Assembly: GCF_001427305.1 (NCBI RefSeq)
Contig: NZ_LMFZ01000003.1
Coordinates: forward strand, 175,836 to 239,835
Length of the DNA: 64,000 nt
DNA from: Duganella sp. Root1480D1
GTDB lineage: Bacteria; Pseudomonadota; Gammaproteobacteria; Burkholderiales; Burkholderiaceae_D
Direction of reading: 5' to 3'
This document shows, piece by piece, positions 35,050 to 45,428 of the stretch. The notes beneath the pieces were generated by a model. The model was given only the letters and a program-made list of their open reading frames with translations, did no database searches and was not told where the DNA came from. Position 1 is the stretch's first letter; each line of letters begins with the position of its first letter. The position numbers and the translations under genes were made by a program.

Positions 35050-35453
35050 GGGCGCTGCTGGCTGGCGCGGCCGCCGCTGCCTTGCTTGGTGGGTGCTATG
35101 ACCGCGCTACCGAGTTGGCCGAGCTGTCGCGCCATCATGCGACAGTGGCCGGGCATGTCGTTGTGCTCGACTGCGCCAACGATGGCCAGTGGTGGTATGA
35201 GTTCGAACTGGAAGGCAAGCAAAGGCGTGGCGCGGCCCATGAGCCGGCCGGCTGCAGGCAGCGCAAGCCCGGCGACAGGGTCACGGTGTATTACAACCCC
35301 TCGGCGCCGGACGTACACCGGGCCGTCGCGCCGGCAATGGCCTATCAACAGGAACACGGCTTCCATATGCCGATTTGGCTGTGGTTCGGGATCGGCGCGC
35401 TGGCGCTGCCGCTCTCGGCCTGGATGGCCTTGAAGCGCGGCAGCAAGCGCTAG
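35046..35453 (+). CDS. Putative lipoprotein / membrane protein downstream of ndh
   Basis: 135 aa, read from a TTG at 35046 that overlaps the ndh stop (TTGA). It starts with a lipobox-like LLGGC, followed by a soluble part with a DUF3592-like look (VVVLDCANDGQWWYEFELEGKQRR, then GDRVTVYYNPSAPDVH) and a C-terminal membrane helix (MPIWLWFGIGALALPLSAWM). The start codon is weak evidence. Function unknown. Translational coupling with ndh is likely. Confidence 0.6.
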   Translation: MRALLAGAAAAALLGGCYDRATELAELSRHHATVAGHVVVLDCANDGQWWYEFELEGKQRRGAAHEPAGCRQRKPGDRVTVYYNPSAPDVHRAVAPAMAYQQEHGFHMPIWLWFGIGALALPLSAWMALKRGSKR

Positions 35454-35454
35454 T

Positions 35455-36138
35455 TCAGCTTATCGGCGGCTTGGGCAGGGTGACAGTCAGGACCGCGCCC
35501 TGCTGGCCATTGGCGGCCAGCGACAGTGCACCGCCGAGGAAGATGGCGCGTTCGCGTATCATGCGCAAGCCGTGGTGTTCGTGCCAGTCGCCATCGGCAA
35601 CGGCGGCCTGGCCCAGGCCAACGCCGTCATCCTTGACGGTCAGGGCGATGCTGTCATCCATATCGTCGACAATCACCTCAACCTTGCTGGCGCGTGCGTG
35701 CGTGGCCACATTGCGCAAGCCTTCTTCGGCCGCGCGCAGCAGCACCACGCGGTGCGCGCGTGGGCAGGCCGGTTCGTCTTCCGGCAGGCTGCACTGGGCT
35801 TTCACCAACTGTTCTGCGCCGAATTGGGCAACCAGTTCGCCCAGCGCCACGCGCAAGCCGAGGAATTCCAGCTTGTCGTTCCACAGCTTGTGCTGCATGC
35901 CGCGGTTGGTTTCGATGATGTTGTGCAGCAGGTTCTTCATCTGTGCCGCGCGGTCGAGCAGGGCGGGTTCCTGCGGCAGTTTGGCGGTCAACAAGCCAAG
36001 GTGCATGGTCAGGGCTGTCAGCGAAGAACCGAGGCTATCGTGCATCTGGCGCGACAAGGCGCGCCGCTCGTCGTCCCAGCAATTGTTGACGTAACCCAGC
36101 AGCTCCCGCAGTTCGGCGGCGTCCGTGTTAGCAGACAT
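35455..36138 (-). CDS. Sensor-less histidine kinase, HisKA_3 type
   Basis: 227 aa. HisKA_3 dimerisation domain with the phospho-acceptor His in SRQMHDSLGSSLTAL, then a HATPase_c domain (LLRAAEEGLRNVATHARAS, VKDDGVGLG and a glycine-rich AANGQQGAVL end). It has no sensor, PAS or membrane segment, so it must receive signals by protein contact. NarX/DegS-type kinases phosphorylate LuxR-type regulators, but no such regulator lies beside it. Confidence 0.88.
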   Translation of the reverse strand: MSANTDAAELRELLGYVNNCWDDERRALSRQMHDSLGSSLTALTMHLGLLTAKLPQEPALLDRAAQMKNLLHNIIETNRGMQHKLWNDKLEFLGLRVALGELVAQFGAEQLVKAQCSLPEDEPACPRAHRVVLLRAAEEGLRNVATHARASKVEVIVDDMDDSIALTVKDDGVGLGQAAVADGDWHEHHGLRMIRERAIFLGGALSLAANGQQGAVLTVTLPKPPIS

Positions 36139-36253
36139 ATGTTTGGTAGTCCATGTTTATTGCCTTGATCATACATGAGGATGGTCGTGGGGTGGCGCAC
36201 ATACAGCCAGCAGTGCGCCTGTCAATCTGGCAGCTCACCAGAGGAGATGCAAA

Positions 36254-36748
36254 ATGAAAGACGCTATTGCTTTGTTGAAACAAGACCACGCCAACGTGAA
36301 AGCCATGTTCAAGGAGTTCGAGGGCTTGGGCGACCGGGCCTTTACCAGCAAGAAGAAGCTGGCCGACAAGATTTGCCTGGAATTAACCAAGCACGCGACA
36401 GCGGAGGAGGAAATCTTCTACCCCGCAGTCCGGGCGGCTTCGAAAGAAGCCGAAGACCTGGTCGACGAGGCAACGGTCGAACACTCCAGCGCCAAGGACC
36501 TGATCGCCCAGATCGGCGAAATGGATCCGCACGACGAACTGTTCGACGCCAAGGTCAAGGTGCTGGGCGAATACATCAACCACCACGTCAAGGAAGAAGA
36601 GGGGGAAATGTTTCCGCTGGCGAAGCAGGCCGGCCTTGACCTGCAGACCATGGCGCGCGAGATCGAAGCGCGCAAGGATGAAATCGATTTCGTGCCGCCG
36701 CGCCTGCCGCAAGCAGGCGGCAGCCAGGCCGGGCGCGTGCGCGCCTGA
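36254..36748 (+). CDS. Hemerythrin HHE domain protein
   Basis: 164 aa. Two HHE repeats with His and Glu ligand candidates: KQDHANVKAMFKEFE, KHATAEEEIFYPAV, VEHSSAKDLI and NHHVKEEEGEMFPLA. GAGGAGA lies 7 nt before the ATG. HHE proteins bind di-iron and are linked to oxygen, NO and oxidative-stress responses. The last 25 residues are a proline/glycine-rich tail. It converges with the hybrid kinase gene with no gap. Confidence 0.92.
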   Translation: MKDAIALLKQDHANVKAMFKEFEGLGDRAFTSKKKLADKICLELTKHATAEEEIFYPAVRAASKEAEDLVDEATVEHSSAKDLIAQIGEMDPHDELFDAKVKVLGEYINHHVKEEEGEMFPLAKQAGLDLQTMAREIEARKDEIDFVPPRLPQAGGSQAGRVRA

Positions 36749-38920
<2,172 letters not shown>

Positions 38921-38955
38921 CCCGCGGAGCGGCCTGGCGCATCAGGCTGCTCGCA

Positions 38956-40032
38956 TCAGGCTGCCGTAACCTGGATTTGTGGCGACTGCGCTGCAGCAGT
39001 ATGCGCGGCAGCGCAATAGCGGTTCTTGCCGGTGCGCTTGGCCTCGTACAAGGCGGCGTCGGCAACGTGCATCAGGTTGTCGACGGTGCTTGCATCATCC
39101 GGATAGAGTGCGATGCCGAGGCTGGTCGACAATTGCAGCGTCAAGCCATTGACCACATAAGGCTGGGCCACCACTTCGATCAGTTTGCTGGCCGGTTCCT
39201 GCGCATCGGCCAGGGTGCCGACTTCGCCCAGCACGATCACGAATTCGTCGCCGCCGATGCGCGCCACGGTATCTTCCTTGCGCGCTGAATTGACCAGGCG
39301 TTGGGCGACCTGCTTGAGGATTTCGTCGCCATAGGCATGGCCGTGGGTATCGTTGATGGCCTTGAAGCCGTCGAGGTCGAGGTACATCACGGCAGCGCGG
39401 CGCTGCTGGCGCGCGGCGTGCTGCAAGGCCGTGGCAATACGGTCTTCCAGCAGGCGGCGGTTGGGCAGGCCGGTCAGCGGATCATGCAGCGCCAGTTCCT
39501 GCTGCTGCTTGCTGTAGGAGGCCAGCTCCTTGTACAGCAGGCGTACTTCCAGCATGTTGTGGATGCGCTTGTGTACTTCGAGCAGGTCGAAGGGCTTGCT
39601 GATGAAGTCGCGCGCGCCGGCTTCCAGTGCGGCAATCTTGAAGCTGGGCTGGGCGGTCAGTGCCAGCACCGGCAGGTAGCCTTCCTGCTCGATTTCCTTC
39701 AAGCCTTTCATGACCTGGAAGCCATTCAGTTCCGGCATTTGCAGGTCGAGCAAGATCAGATCGTAACGATGCTGGCGGTGCAGGGGGCAAACCTGCTCCG
39801 GAAGCATGGTGGCCGTCACATTGGTGTAACCGGCATCGCGCAGAATTTCCAACATCAGGTCGATATTGTCTGCGCAATCGTCAACTACCAAGATCTTGGC
39901 ATTCAGGATCTCATCAGGGCTTGGCATGGCGGTCTCGGGAACTGGAATCTCAGTGTAGCTTGCGACAGTTTGCCGCGGCGCACGTGTCATTAACCAGTCT
40001 AGCAAAGATTTCGCAAGTTTCTTGTAGGACAT
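38956..40032 (-). CDS. REC-GGDEF response regulator diguanylate cyclase (PleD/WspR-like)
   Basis: 358 aa. Receiver domain from about residue 45 to 160 (ILVVDDCADNID; phospho-Asp in LILLDLQMPELNG), short helical linker, GGDEF domain from about 190. The motif is GGDEF, with Arg-Lys-Glu-Asp upstream fitting the inhibitory RxxD site, so it should make c-di-GMP under phosphorylation control. The first 35-40 residues may not be translated; a Met at about residue 36 is another start. Convergent with the helix-hairpin-helix gene. Confidence 0.92.
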   Translation of the reverse strand: MSYKKLAKSLLDWLMTRAPRQTVASYTEIPVPETAMPSPDEILNAKILVVDDCADNIDLMLEILRDAGYTNVTATMLPEQVCPLHRQHRYDLILLDLQMPELNGFQVMKGLKEIEQEGYLPVLALTAQPSFKIAALEAGARDFISKPFDLLEVHKRIHNMLEVRLLYKELASYSKQQQELALHDPLTGLPNRRLLEDRIATALQHAARQQRRAAVMYLDLDGFKAINDTHGHAYGDEILKQVAQRLVNSARKEDTVARIGGDEFVIVLGEVGTLADAQEPASKLIEVVAQPYVVNGLTLQLSTSLGIALYPDDASTVDNLMHVADAALYEAKRTGKNRYCAAAHTAAAQSPQIQVTAA

Positions 40033-40053
40033 TTTCCCGTGCTCGGGTAGTCC

Positions 40054-42798
40054 TCAGCCACTCTTGCTAGCGACGCAGACGCGCTCAATAGTGGCTACCA
40101 ATTCAGAAGGTTCTATGGGTTTCGGCACATGGTCGAGGAAGCCCGATTCGAGCGCATGCAGACGGTCTTCGGGGCGGGCAAAAGCGGTCAGGGCGATTGC
40201 GGGCAGGGCGCCGCCACGAGCAGGTCCTAGGGCGCGAATGCGTGACAACAATTCAAAACCGTCAACATCGGGCATGCCGATATCGCTTACCAGCAAGTCG
40301 TAGCGGCTACCCCGCGCCAGGGCAATAGCTTCCGCGGCACTGGCAGCGGACTGGACTTCACAGTTGCAGTCACGCAGGATTCGGCCGATCAGTTCGCGTG
40401 CATCGGCTTCGTCGTCAACCAGCAACACTTTCAGGCCGTTCAGGTCGCGCAAGCCCAGGTCGGGCAAGGGCACGCTCTCGCTGCGTGCCGGGCTGTGCAT
40501 GCGCGCGGCGCGGATTTCACCGCTGGCCAGCGGCAGCCGCACGCTGAAACTGGAGCCCATGCCTTCGCCCTCGCTGGCCGCCGACACGGTGCCGCCGTGC
40601 TGTTCCACCAGGTGTTTGACGATGGACAGGCCAAGGCCAAGGCCGCCATGCCGGCGCGTGGTGGAAGCGTCGGCCTGGCGGAAGCGCTCGAATACATAAG
40701 GCAGGAATTCGTGGCGGATGCCAAGGCCGTTGTCGGTGACCGTGATCTCGACATGACCTTCGTGCGCCCAGATCGCAGCGCGCACCGTGCCGCCGCGCGG
40801 CGTGAACTTGAGCGCGTTGGTGAGCAGGTTCCACACCACTTGCTGCAAGCGGTTGGCGTCGCCTGCCACGTGGCCGGTGGCGGAGAAGTCGCGCTCCAGG
40901 CGGATGCCTTTGGCTTCGGCGGCTGGGCGCACCGCTTCCAGCGCGGCATCGACCACCACCGACGGCATCAGCAGTTTCATGTCCAGCAACACCTTGCCGG
41001 AGGTGATGCGGCCCATGTCCAGCAAATCTTCGATCAGTTGCGCCTGGGCGCGCGCATTGCGCTCGATGGTCTCCAGGCCGCGCAATTGTTCTTCCGGCGT
41101 GCGGTTGCCGCGCCGCAGTACTTGCGCCCAGCCCAGGATGGCGGTCAGCGGCGTGCGCAGCTCGTGCGACAGGGTGGCCAGGAATTCGTCCTTCATCTGG
41201 CTGCTGCGTTCGGCTTCGGCGCGGGCATTGCGTTCACGGTCCAGCAGCACCTTGCGTTCTTCTGCGGCGCGCTGGGCCGCGTCCACCATGCGCGCGTTGT
41301 CGATGGCGATGCCGGCCTGGGCTGCCACGCCGCTGACGATGCGTTCCGTGCGCTCGTTGAACATATCCGGTTCGGGATGGCCGAAGAACAGCGTGCCCAC
41401 CACTTCGCCGGCGCGCGCCAGCACCGGCACGGCAAGGCCGCTGCGCACCTGCGGATGCGGCAGGCCCTGGAAATCGTCCGGCGGGGCGCCGGACAGGGTG
41501 TGCATGGCGTGCTTGCCGCCGTCGCCATCGGCGCCGTGATAGAAAAAGGCGCCGAAGCGCGCGCCGGAAATGCTGGTGGCGGCATCGGTGACATCCTGCA
41601 GCAGCGAACGCAGGTCGCGGTTCTGCACCAGGGCGGTTCCCGTGCTGTTCAGCAGTTCCAGGATATTGGTTTCATCGCGCAGTTGTTCCTGGACCCGCTT
41701 GACCTGGTCGACGTCGGTGCTGGTGCCGAACCAGCGCAGGATGCGGCCGCTGGCGTCGCGCATGGCGTTGGCCCGCGTCAGGAACCAGCGGTACTGGCCG
41801 TCGCGCGAGCGGATTGGGAATTCCATTTCGAAAGGGCGCCCGGTGTCGACCGAGACGTGCCAATGCGCCAGCATGGCTGGGATGACCTCCGGCGCATACA
41901 CCTGGTGCCAGCCTTCGCCCAGCATGTGCTGGTCGTCCATGCCGGTGTATTCCTGCCAGCGCTCGTTGTACCACATCATGGCGCCATCGCTGCTGGCGAT
42001 CCAGGCCAGCTGCGGCATGCTGTTGGCCAGTGCGCGCAGTTCTTCCTCGCTGTTGCGCAAGGCATCCTCGGTCGACTTGCGTGCGGTAATGTCCTGCATC
42101 ATGCCTATTACGCCGCGCAACTGGCCATCGTCGCTGAAGTCGCCATGGCCGATCACGGACAGCCAGCAGGTGGCGCCGTCGCGGTGCCGGATGCGGCATT
42201 CGACATTGAAATCGCGCCGCGACTGGACGGCATCGGTGAAGGCCTGCTCGACCACGTCGAAATCTTCCGGCGCAATCCGGTCGCGCAGTACCGGCCAGGT
42301 GATCGGGATCTCGGCCGGCAGATCGAAGATTTCCGCGGCGCGGCGGCCGAGGCGCACCAGGTTGGTGGACGCATTCCATTCCCAATCGCCGAGCCGGCCG
42401 GCCGCCAGCGCCACTTGCAGGCGGTTGGTGCTCTCGCGCAGGCCGCGCTCGTGCAGCTTGCGCTGGTGGATGTCGAGCAGCAGGCAGGTCATGCCAAGTG
42501 GGGAAGGCCAGGCGCGTATTTCCAGCCAGCGCTGGCTCGGCTGATAGAACAGTTCGCAAGTGGCAGGCAGTCCCTGTTCGAGGGTGCGGCGCAGCGGCGC
42601 TTCCAGTGCGCCCCCAGCCAGCGACGGAAAGGCTTGCCATAAAAGCTGGCCGCGCGGCTCGTGCAGGAGAGGAACCGGCGGCAGCAGCATTTCCGCCGCC
42701 TTGGGGTTCAGGTATTGGACGGTCCAGTCCCTGGCAATGACGGCGAAGCCGTCACCCATGCTATCCAGTACGTTGTGCGTGCGGGGATCGGGACTCAT
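40054..42798 (-). CDS. Multi-PAS/GAF hybrid sensor histidine kinase
   Basis: 914 aa soluble protein. Three PAS domains (about 1-115, 125-240, 245-370), a GAF domain (about 385-520), HisKA with His in FLATLSHELRTPLTAILGW, HATPase (NLLTNALKFTPRGG; GEGMGSSFSVRLP) and a C-terminal receiver (LKVLLVDDEADARELI; LLVSDIGMPDVDGFE). No membrane helix. The ATG at 42798 replaces an upstream TTG at 42822. PAS and GAF domains suggest sensing of a cytoplasmic ligand or redox state. It lies 21 nt from the REC-GGDEF gene on the same strand, and could act on it. Confidence 0.92.
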   Translation of the reverse strand: MSPDPRTHNVLDSMGDGFAVIARDWTVQYLNPKAAEMLLPPVPLLHEPRGQLLWQAFPSLAGGALEAPLRRTLEQGLPATCELFYQPSQRWLEIRAWPSPLGMTCLLLDIHQRKLHERGLRESTNRLQVALAAGRLGDWEWNASTNLVRLGRRAAEIFDLPAEIPITWPVLRDRIAPEDFDVVEQAFTDAVQSRRDFNVECRIRHRDGATCWLSVIGHGDFSDDGQLRGVIGMMQDITARKSTEDALRNSEEELRALANSMPQLAWIASSDGAMMWYNERWQEYTGMDDQHMLGEGWHQVYAPEVIPAMLAHWHVSVDTGRPFEMEFPIRSRDGQYRWFLTRANAMRDASGRILRWFGTSTDVDQVKRVQEQLRDETNILELLNSTGTALVQNRDLRSLLQDVTDAATSISGARFGAFFYHGADGDGGKHAMHTLSGAPPDDFQGLPHPQVRSGLAVPVLARAGEVVGTLFFGHPEPDMFNERTERIVSGVAAQAGIAIDNARMVDAAQRAAEERKVLLDRERNARAEAERSSQMKDEFLATLSHELRTPLTAILGWAQVLRRGNRTPEEQLRGLETIERNARAQAQLIEDLLDMGRITSGKVLLDMKLLMPSVVVDAALEAVRPAAEAKGIRLERDFSATGHVAGDANRLQQVVWNLLTNALKFTPRGGTVRAAIWAHEGHVEITVTDNGLGIRHEFLPYVFERFRQADASTTRRHGGLGLGLSIVKHLVEQHGGTVSAASEGEGMGSSFSVRLPLASGEIRAARMHSPARSESVPLPDLGLRDLNGLKVLLVDDEADARELIGRILRDCNCEVQSAASAAEAIALARGSRYDLLVSDIGMPDVDGFELLSRIRALGPARGGALPAIALTAFARPEDRLHALESGFLDHVPKPIEPSELVATIERVCVASKSG

Positions 42799-42845
42799 AA
42801 CTTTCGATTGTAGCCTTGACAAGCAACTTGCTGCCGCACTATTGC

Positions 42846-43658
42846 TTAATGCAAACCTTGCAACATTTGCTGAAGCTGCTCGATGTCGTAGGGTTTTTGC
42901 ATGGACACGGCGGGGAAGTCGAGGTGGCTGGTCAAAGACTGGCTGTAGCCTGATGCGAAGACGATGCGCAGGCGTGGCTGGCGCTTGATGGCAGTGCGGC
43001 CCAGCTCGACGCCGCTCATGCCCGGCAGGCTGACGTCGCTGAACAGCACATCGTATTCGGATCTGGCCAGCAGTTCGAGCGCCGCTTCGCCGTTGGCCGC
43101 GGCGCTGACTTCATGGCCGAAGGCGCGCAGCATTTCACACACCAGGTATCGGGCATCCTGGTTGTCTTCCACCACCAGGATGCGCAAATGGCCGTCATTG
43201 GCGGCCGCGCCGGGCAGGGCGGCTGCGCTGGCCGGGGCCAGGGTACACAGGATGCCGGCGACCGCGCCGTCGGCATCGTGCACCGGGGTGTAATGCAGGT
43301 CGAAACTGGCCTCGGCCATGCGGCCGTCGCGCCACAGCTTGAGCGATTGGCGCAGGAAGACCAGGCTTTGCCCGGCCCAGGCTTGTTCGATGGCTTGCGG
43401 ATTCCAGCTCCAGGCGGAAGGAGGCACGGCAGGCACGGTGCCGCCGGGCGGAACTGCGCTGGCGGTGCCGACATTGCTGGCGTAGGCCTGGTTGTAGAGC
43501 ATGACTTGCCGGCGGCCCCACATCAGCAGCATCGGCAGCGGCGTGTTGAGCATGATGTCCAGTACCAGCCGCAAGGCCTGGGGCCAGGCGTCCTGCGGGC
43601 CAAGGTCGGCGCGCGACCAGTCCTGGGTTGCCATGCTTTCACCTGCGATTTGCGCCAT
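42846..43658 (-). CDS. PAS-REC protein, response regulator without output domain
   Basis: 270 aa. The N-terminal half is a PAS-like region (PLPMLLMWGRRQVMLYNQAYASNV, then LHYTPVHDADGAVAGILCTLAP). The C-terminal half is a receiver domain (LRILVVEDNQDARYLV; DVLFSDVSLPGMSG). PAS before REC is an unusual order, and there is no kinase domain: the sequence LDIMLNTPLPMLLMWG is the same as the N-terminus of PAS kinases, so it looks like such a kinase without its catalytic core. A Met at 43634 is an alternative start. It is upstream of the hybrid kinase on the same strand. Confidence 0.85.
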   Translation of the reverse strand: MAQIAGESMATQDWSRADLGPQDAWPQALRLVLDIMLNTPLPMLLMWGRRQVMLYNQAYASNVGTASAVPPGGTVPAVPPSAWSWNPQAIEQAWAGQSLVFLRQSLKLWRDGRMAEASFDLHYTPVHDADGAVAGILCTLAPASAAALPGAAANDGHLRILVVEDNQDARYLVCEMLRAFGHEVSAAANGEAALELLARSEYDVLFSDVSLPGMSGVELGRTAIKRQPRLRIVFASGYSQSLTSHLDFPAVSMQKPYDIEQLQQMLQGLH

Positions 43659-43710
43659 AGTGTTATCAGTGCCGGGATGTCAATATGGGCAATGCTACAC
43701 CAAGGGCGGC

Positions 43711-43739
43711 AAAAAAAAAGGCCCGCAATCTGCGGGCCC
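43711..43739 (-). terminator. Strong rho-independent terminator on the minus strand
   Basis: On the minus strand GGCCCGC-type arms (43720-43726 with 43732-43738) form a GC-only stem with a short loop, followed by nine T. It ends transcription coming from the right, but I see no convincing minus-strand gene there between 43740 and 44043, so it may end a small RNA. Confidence 0.8.
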
Positions 43740-44002
43740 GAATTCTATTTTCTTGGAGGAGAATAGAGGAGACAGGTGAATGATGCTGCATCGCGGCATA
43801 AAGATCCAATTTCGATTCATGATGAGAGAAATACGTTTCATGAATGAAGTAATGATGTCCAGAAGGCAACAAAAGAAAATGTGTCGTCATACTGGACAAG
43901 CGGGAAACACCCACATATAATTCTGCCTCCTTGCACAGGATACTGCGCAGGAAAGAGCCGGAAACGCCGGTTTCGCCTAGGAAAGTTGAGTAGAACGTAA
44001 GC
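43740..44002. other. Gene-free stretch between PAS-REC gene and tRNA genes
   Basis: AT-rich compared with its surroundings. The only open frame (minus strand) runs through the terminator hairpin and into a tRNA antisense, so I do not call a protein. It may hold a small RNA read on the minus strand and ending at the terminator at 43711. Nothing else is recognisable. Confidence 0.5.
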
Positions 44003-44031
44003 TTTCCAAAACGAAATTCATGCGATATAAT
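44003..44031 (+). promoter_or_regulatory. Promoter of the first tRNA-Arg gene
   Basis: A perfect -10 box TATAAT at 44026-44031, 17 nt after TTTCCA (44003-44008, 4 of 6 to the -35 consensus). The tRNA starts 12 nt after the -10 box. Confidence 0.7.
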
Positions 44032-44043
44032 CCTGCTTCTTAA

Positions 44044-44120
44044 GCGGCTGTAGCTCAGCTGGATAGAGTACTTGGCTACGAACCAAGGGGTCGTGGGTTC
44101 GATTCCTGCCAGCCGCACCA
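44044..44120 (+). tRNA. tRNA-Arg(ACG), copy 1
   Basis: 77 nt including encoded CCA. Acceptor stem GCGGCTG/CAGCCGC, anticodon stem CTTGG/CCAAG with loop CTACGAA giving anticodon ACG, and T-loop TTCGATT. Reads CGU and, with inosine at position 34, CGC and CGA. All three copies in this window are identical in sequence. Confidence 0.97.
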
Positions 44121-44176
44121 GAATTTGTAGTAGATGTTTGAGCCCTTTGCTGTCGAGCGAGGGGAGTAGCAGGAAG

Positions 44177-44206
44177 TTGGTAGTATGCGTAACTGACTGT
44201 TATAAT
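44177..44206 (+). promoter_or_regulatory. Internal promoter candidate before the second tRNA-Arg
   Basis: TATAAT at 44201-44206, 18 nt after TTGGTA at 44177-44182, ending 9 nt before the second tRNA. This suggests the copies are not only processed from one long transcript. Confidence 0.55.
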
Positions 44207-44215
44207 TTAGTTTTT

Positions 44216-44292
44216 GCGGCTGTAGCTCAGCTGGATAGAGTACTTGGCTACGAACCAAGGGGTCGTGGGTTCGATTCCTGCCAGCCGCACCA
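44216..44292 (+). tRNA. tRNA-Arg(ACG), copy 2
   Basis: Identical to copy 1 over all 77 nt, CCA included. The spacer before it is 95 nt and contains GCTGTCGAGCGA, which recurs in the next spacer. Confidence 0.97.
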
Positions 44293-44346
44293 GTTTTTGT
44301 AAGTGTTGTACCGTCGCTGTCGAGCGACGAGGAAAAAGCAAGTTTT

Positions 44347-44423
44347 GCGGCTGTAGCTCAGCTGGATAGAGTACTTGGCTACGAACCAAGGGGTCGTGGG
44401 TTCGATTCCTGCCAGCCGCACCA
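44347..44423 (+). tRNA. tRNA-Arg(ACG), copy 3
   Basis: Identical to copies 1 and 2. The spacer before it is 54 nt and shares the GCTGTCGAGCGA element. A terminator follows directly. Confidence 0.97.
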
Positions 44424-44428
44424 AATTG

Positions 44429-44462
44429 AAAGGGTCCATACCGGAAGGTGTGGGCCCTTTTT
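44429..44462 (+). terminator. Rho-independent terminator of the tRNA-Arg cluster
   Basis: AAAGGGTCCATACC pairs with GGTGTGGGCCCTTT with a few G-T pairs around a GGAAG loop, followed by a T-rich tract. It ends the tRNA transcript 6 nt after copy 3. Confidence 0.8.
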
Positions 44463-44494
44463 CCTTTTTGCCATTTGCGGCATATACTTCAGGC

Positions 44495-44962
44495 ATGAAA
44501 AAGCTCATTCATGCCGCCTTGCTGATGGCTGCCTCCGGCAGCGCCTTGGCCAGCGCCACTGTCACATTTGTCGATATCGGCAAGATGACCGACGTGCCGC
44601 ACGATTACCAGAAGCGCGAAGACATGCAGTTCCTGCTGCGTGAACACCTCAACCTGTTGTCGGAAAAGCTGCCGGCAGGGCAGGTGCTGAAAGTCGATTT
44701 CCTCGATATCGACCTGGCCGGCGAAGAATTTCCCCGCGTCGCCGTGCGCGATATCCGCGTGCTGAAAGGGCAGGCCGACTGGCCGCGCATGCACCTGCGC
44801 TACAGCATCGAGCAGGACGGCAAGCTTGTCGCCAGCGGCGAAAGCAAAATAGCCGACCCCGGTTACCTGATGGGCAGCAACCGCTACGACCGCGACCTGT
44901 ACGGCCACGAAAAGCAGATGCTCGACGACTGGTTCCGTAAAGAGGTCCTCAAGCAGCACTGA
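44495..44962 (+). CDS. DUF3016 secreted protein
   Basis: 155 aa with signal peptide (MKKLIHAALLMAASGSALA). The mature sequence (VTFVDIGKMTDVP, then VLKVDFLDIDLAGEEFP and DWPRMHLRYSIEQDGKLVASGE) is that of the DUF3016 family, small periplasmic proteins of unknown function. The frame opens earlier inside the tRNA, but only the ATG at 44495 gives the signal peptide. It stands alone between the tRNA genes and a coiled-coil protein. Confidence 0.88.
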   Translation: MKKLIHAALLMAASGSALASATVTFVDIGKMTDVPHDYQKREDMQFLLREHLNLLSEKLPAGQVLKVDFLDIDLAGEEFPRVAVRDIRVLKGQADWPRMHLRYSIEQDGKLVASGESKIADPGYLMGSNRYDRDLYGHEKQMLDDWFRKEVLKQH

Positions 44963-45032
44963 GCTTCATCAATTCCACTCTGCCATTGTTCGCGCAAAAT
45001 CGTACCTGTGCTTGCTTGACGGGGAGAGGGCC

Positions 45033-45419
45033 ATGCCCAAAGATGACAGCATGGAAGTACGGATCGCATTACTTGAGACTAAGGTCGATGACTTGCTCTT
45101 CAAAGCCATCGAATTGCGGCGTGACTCGGTGACGCCAGCGGATATTTCACACTTCCAGCGCGAAGTGGACTGCATTCGTGATGACGTCGAACGCGTGAGA
45201 CTGGATGCAGGTGCCCGTTTCCTTCGGATGGAGGATCGCATCATCCGGCTGGAGCGCGATTATGAGCGGCTAAACGAACGGGTGGCATCCGCACAAGCCG
45301 AGTACGTAAGTAAGGCGGAACTTCACAAAACAATCAGCAAGAGTCTCGTCAAATCTATTGCTTTGCAAACTGCAATCAATGCGGCCATGTTAATGATTGT
45401 GGTGCAATTCCTGCGTTAA
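45033..45419 (+). CDS. Coiled-coil protein with C-terminal membrane helix
   Basis: 128 aa. Long charged helices with heptad repeats (residues about 5-100) end in one hydrophobic segment (about 108-127, ALQTAINAAMLMIVVQFL). GGGGAGAGGG precedes the ATG at 45033; the TTG at 45012 is less likely. The plan of coiled coil plus membrane tail is like the 55 aa protein at 31345. Function unknown. Confidence 0.6.
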   Translation: MPKDDSMEVRIALLETKVDDLLFKAIELRRDSVTPADISHFQREVDCIRDDVERVRLDAGARFLRMEDRIIRLERDYERLNERVASAQAEYVSKAELHKTISKSLVKSIALQTAINAAMLMIVVQFLR

Positions 45420-45428
45420 TATGCAGGA

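Noticed and set aside
40495..42642. 715-codon plus-strand frame
   Set aside because: Shadow of the hybrid kinase gene on the other strand, which has a full set of PAS, GAF, kinase and receiver motifs.
43666..44508. Minus-strand frames encoding RLAGIEPTTPWFVAKYSIQLSYS-type sequences
   Set aside because: These are antisense translations of the three tRNA-Arg genes, a well-known false protein call. The first one also crosses a terminator hairpin.
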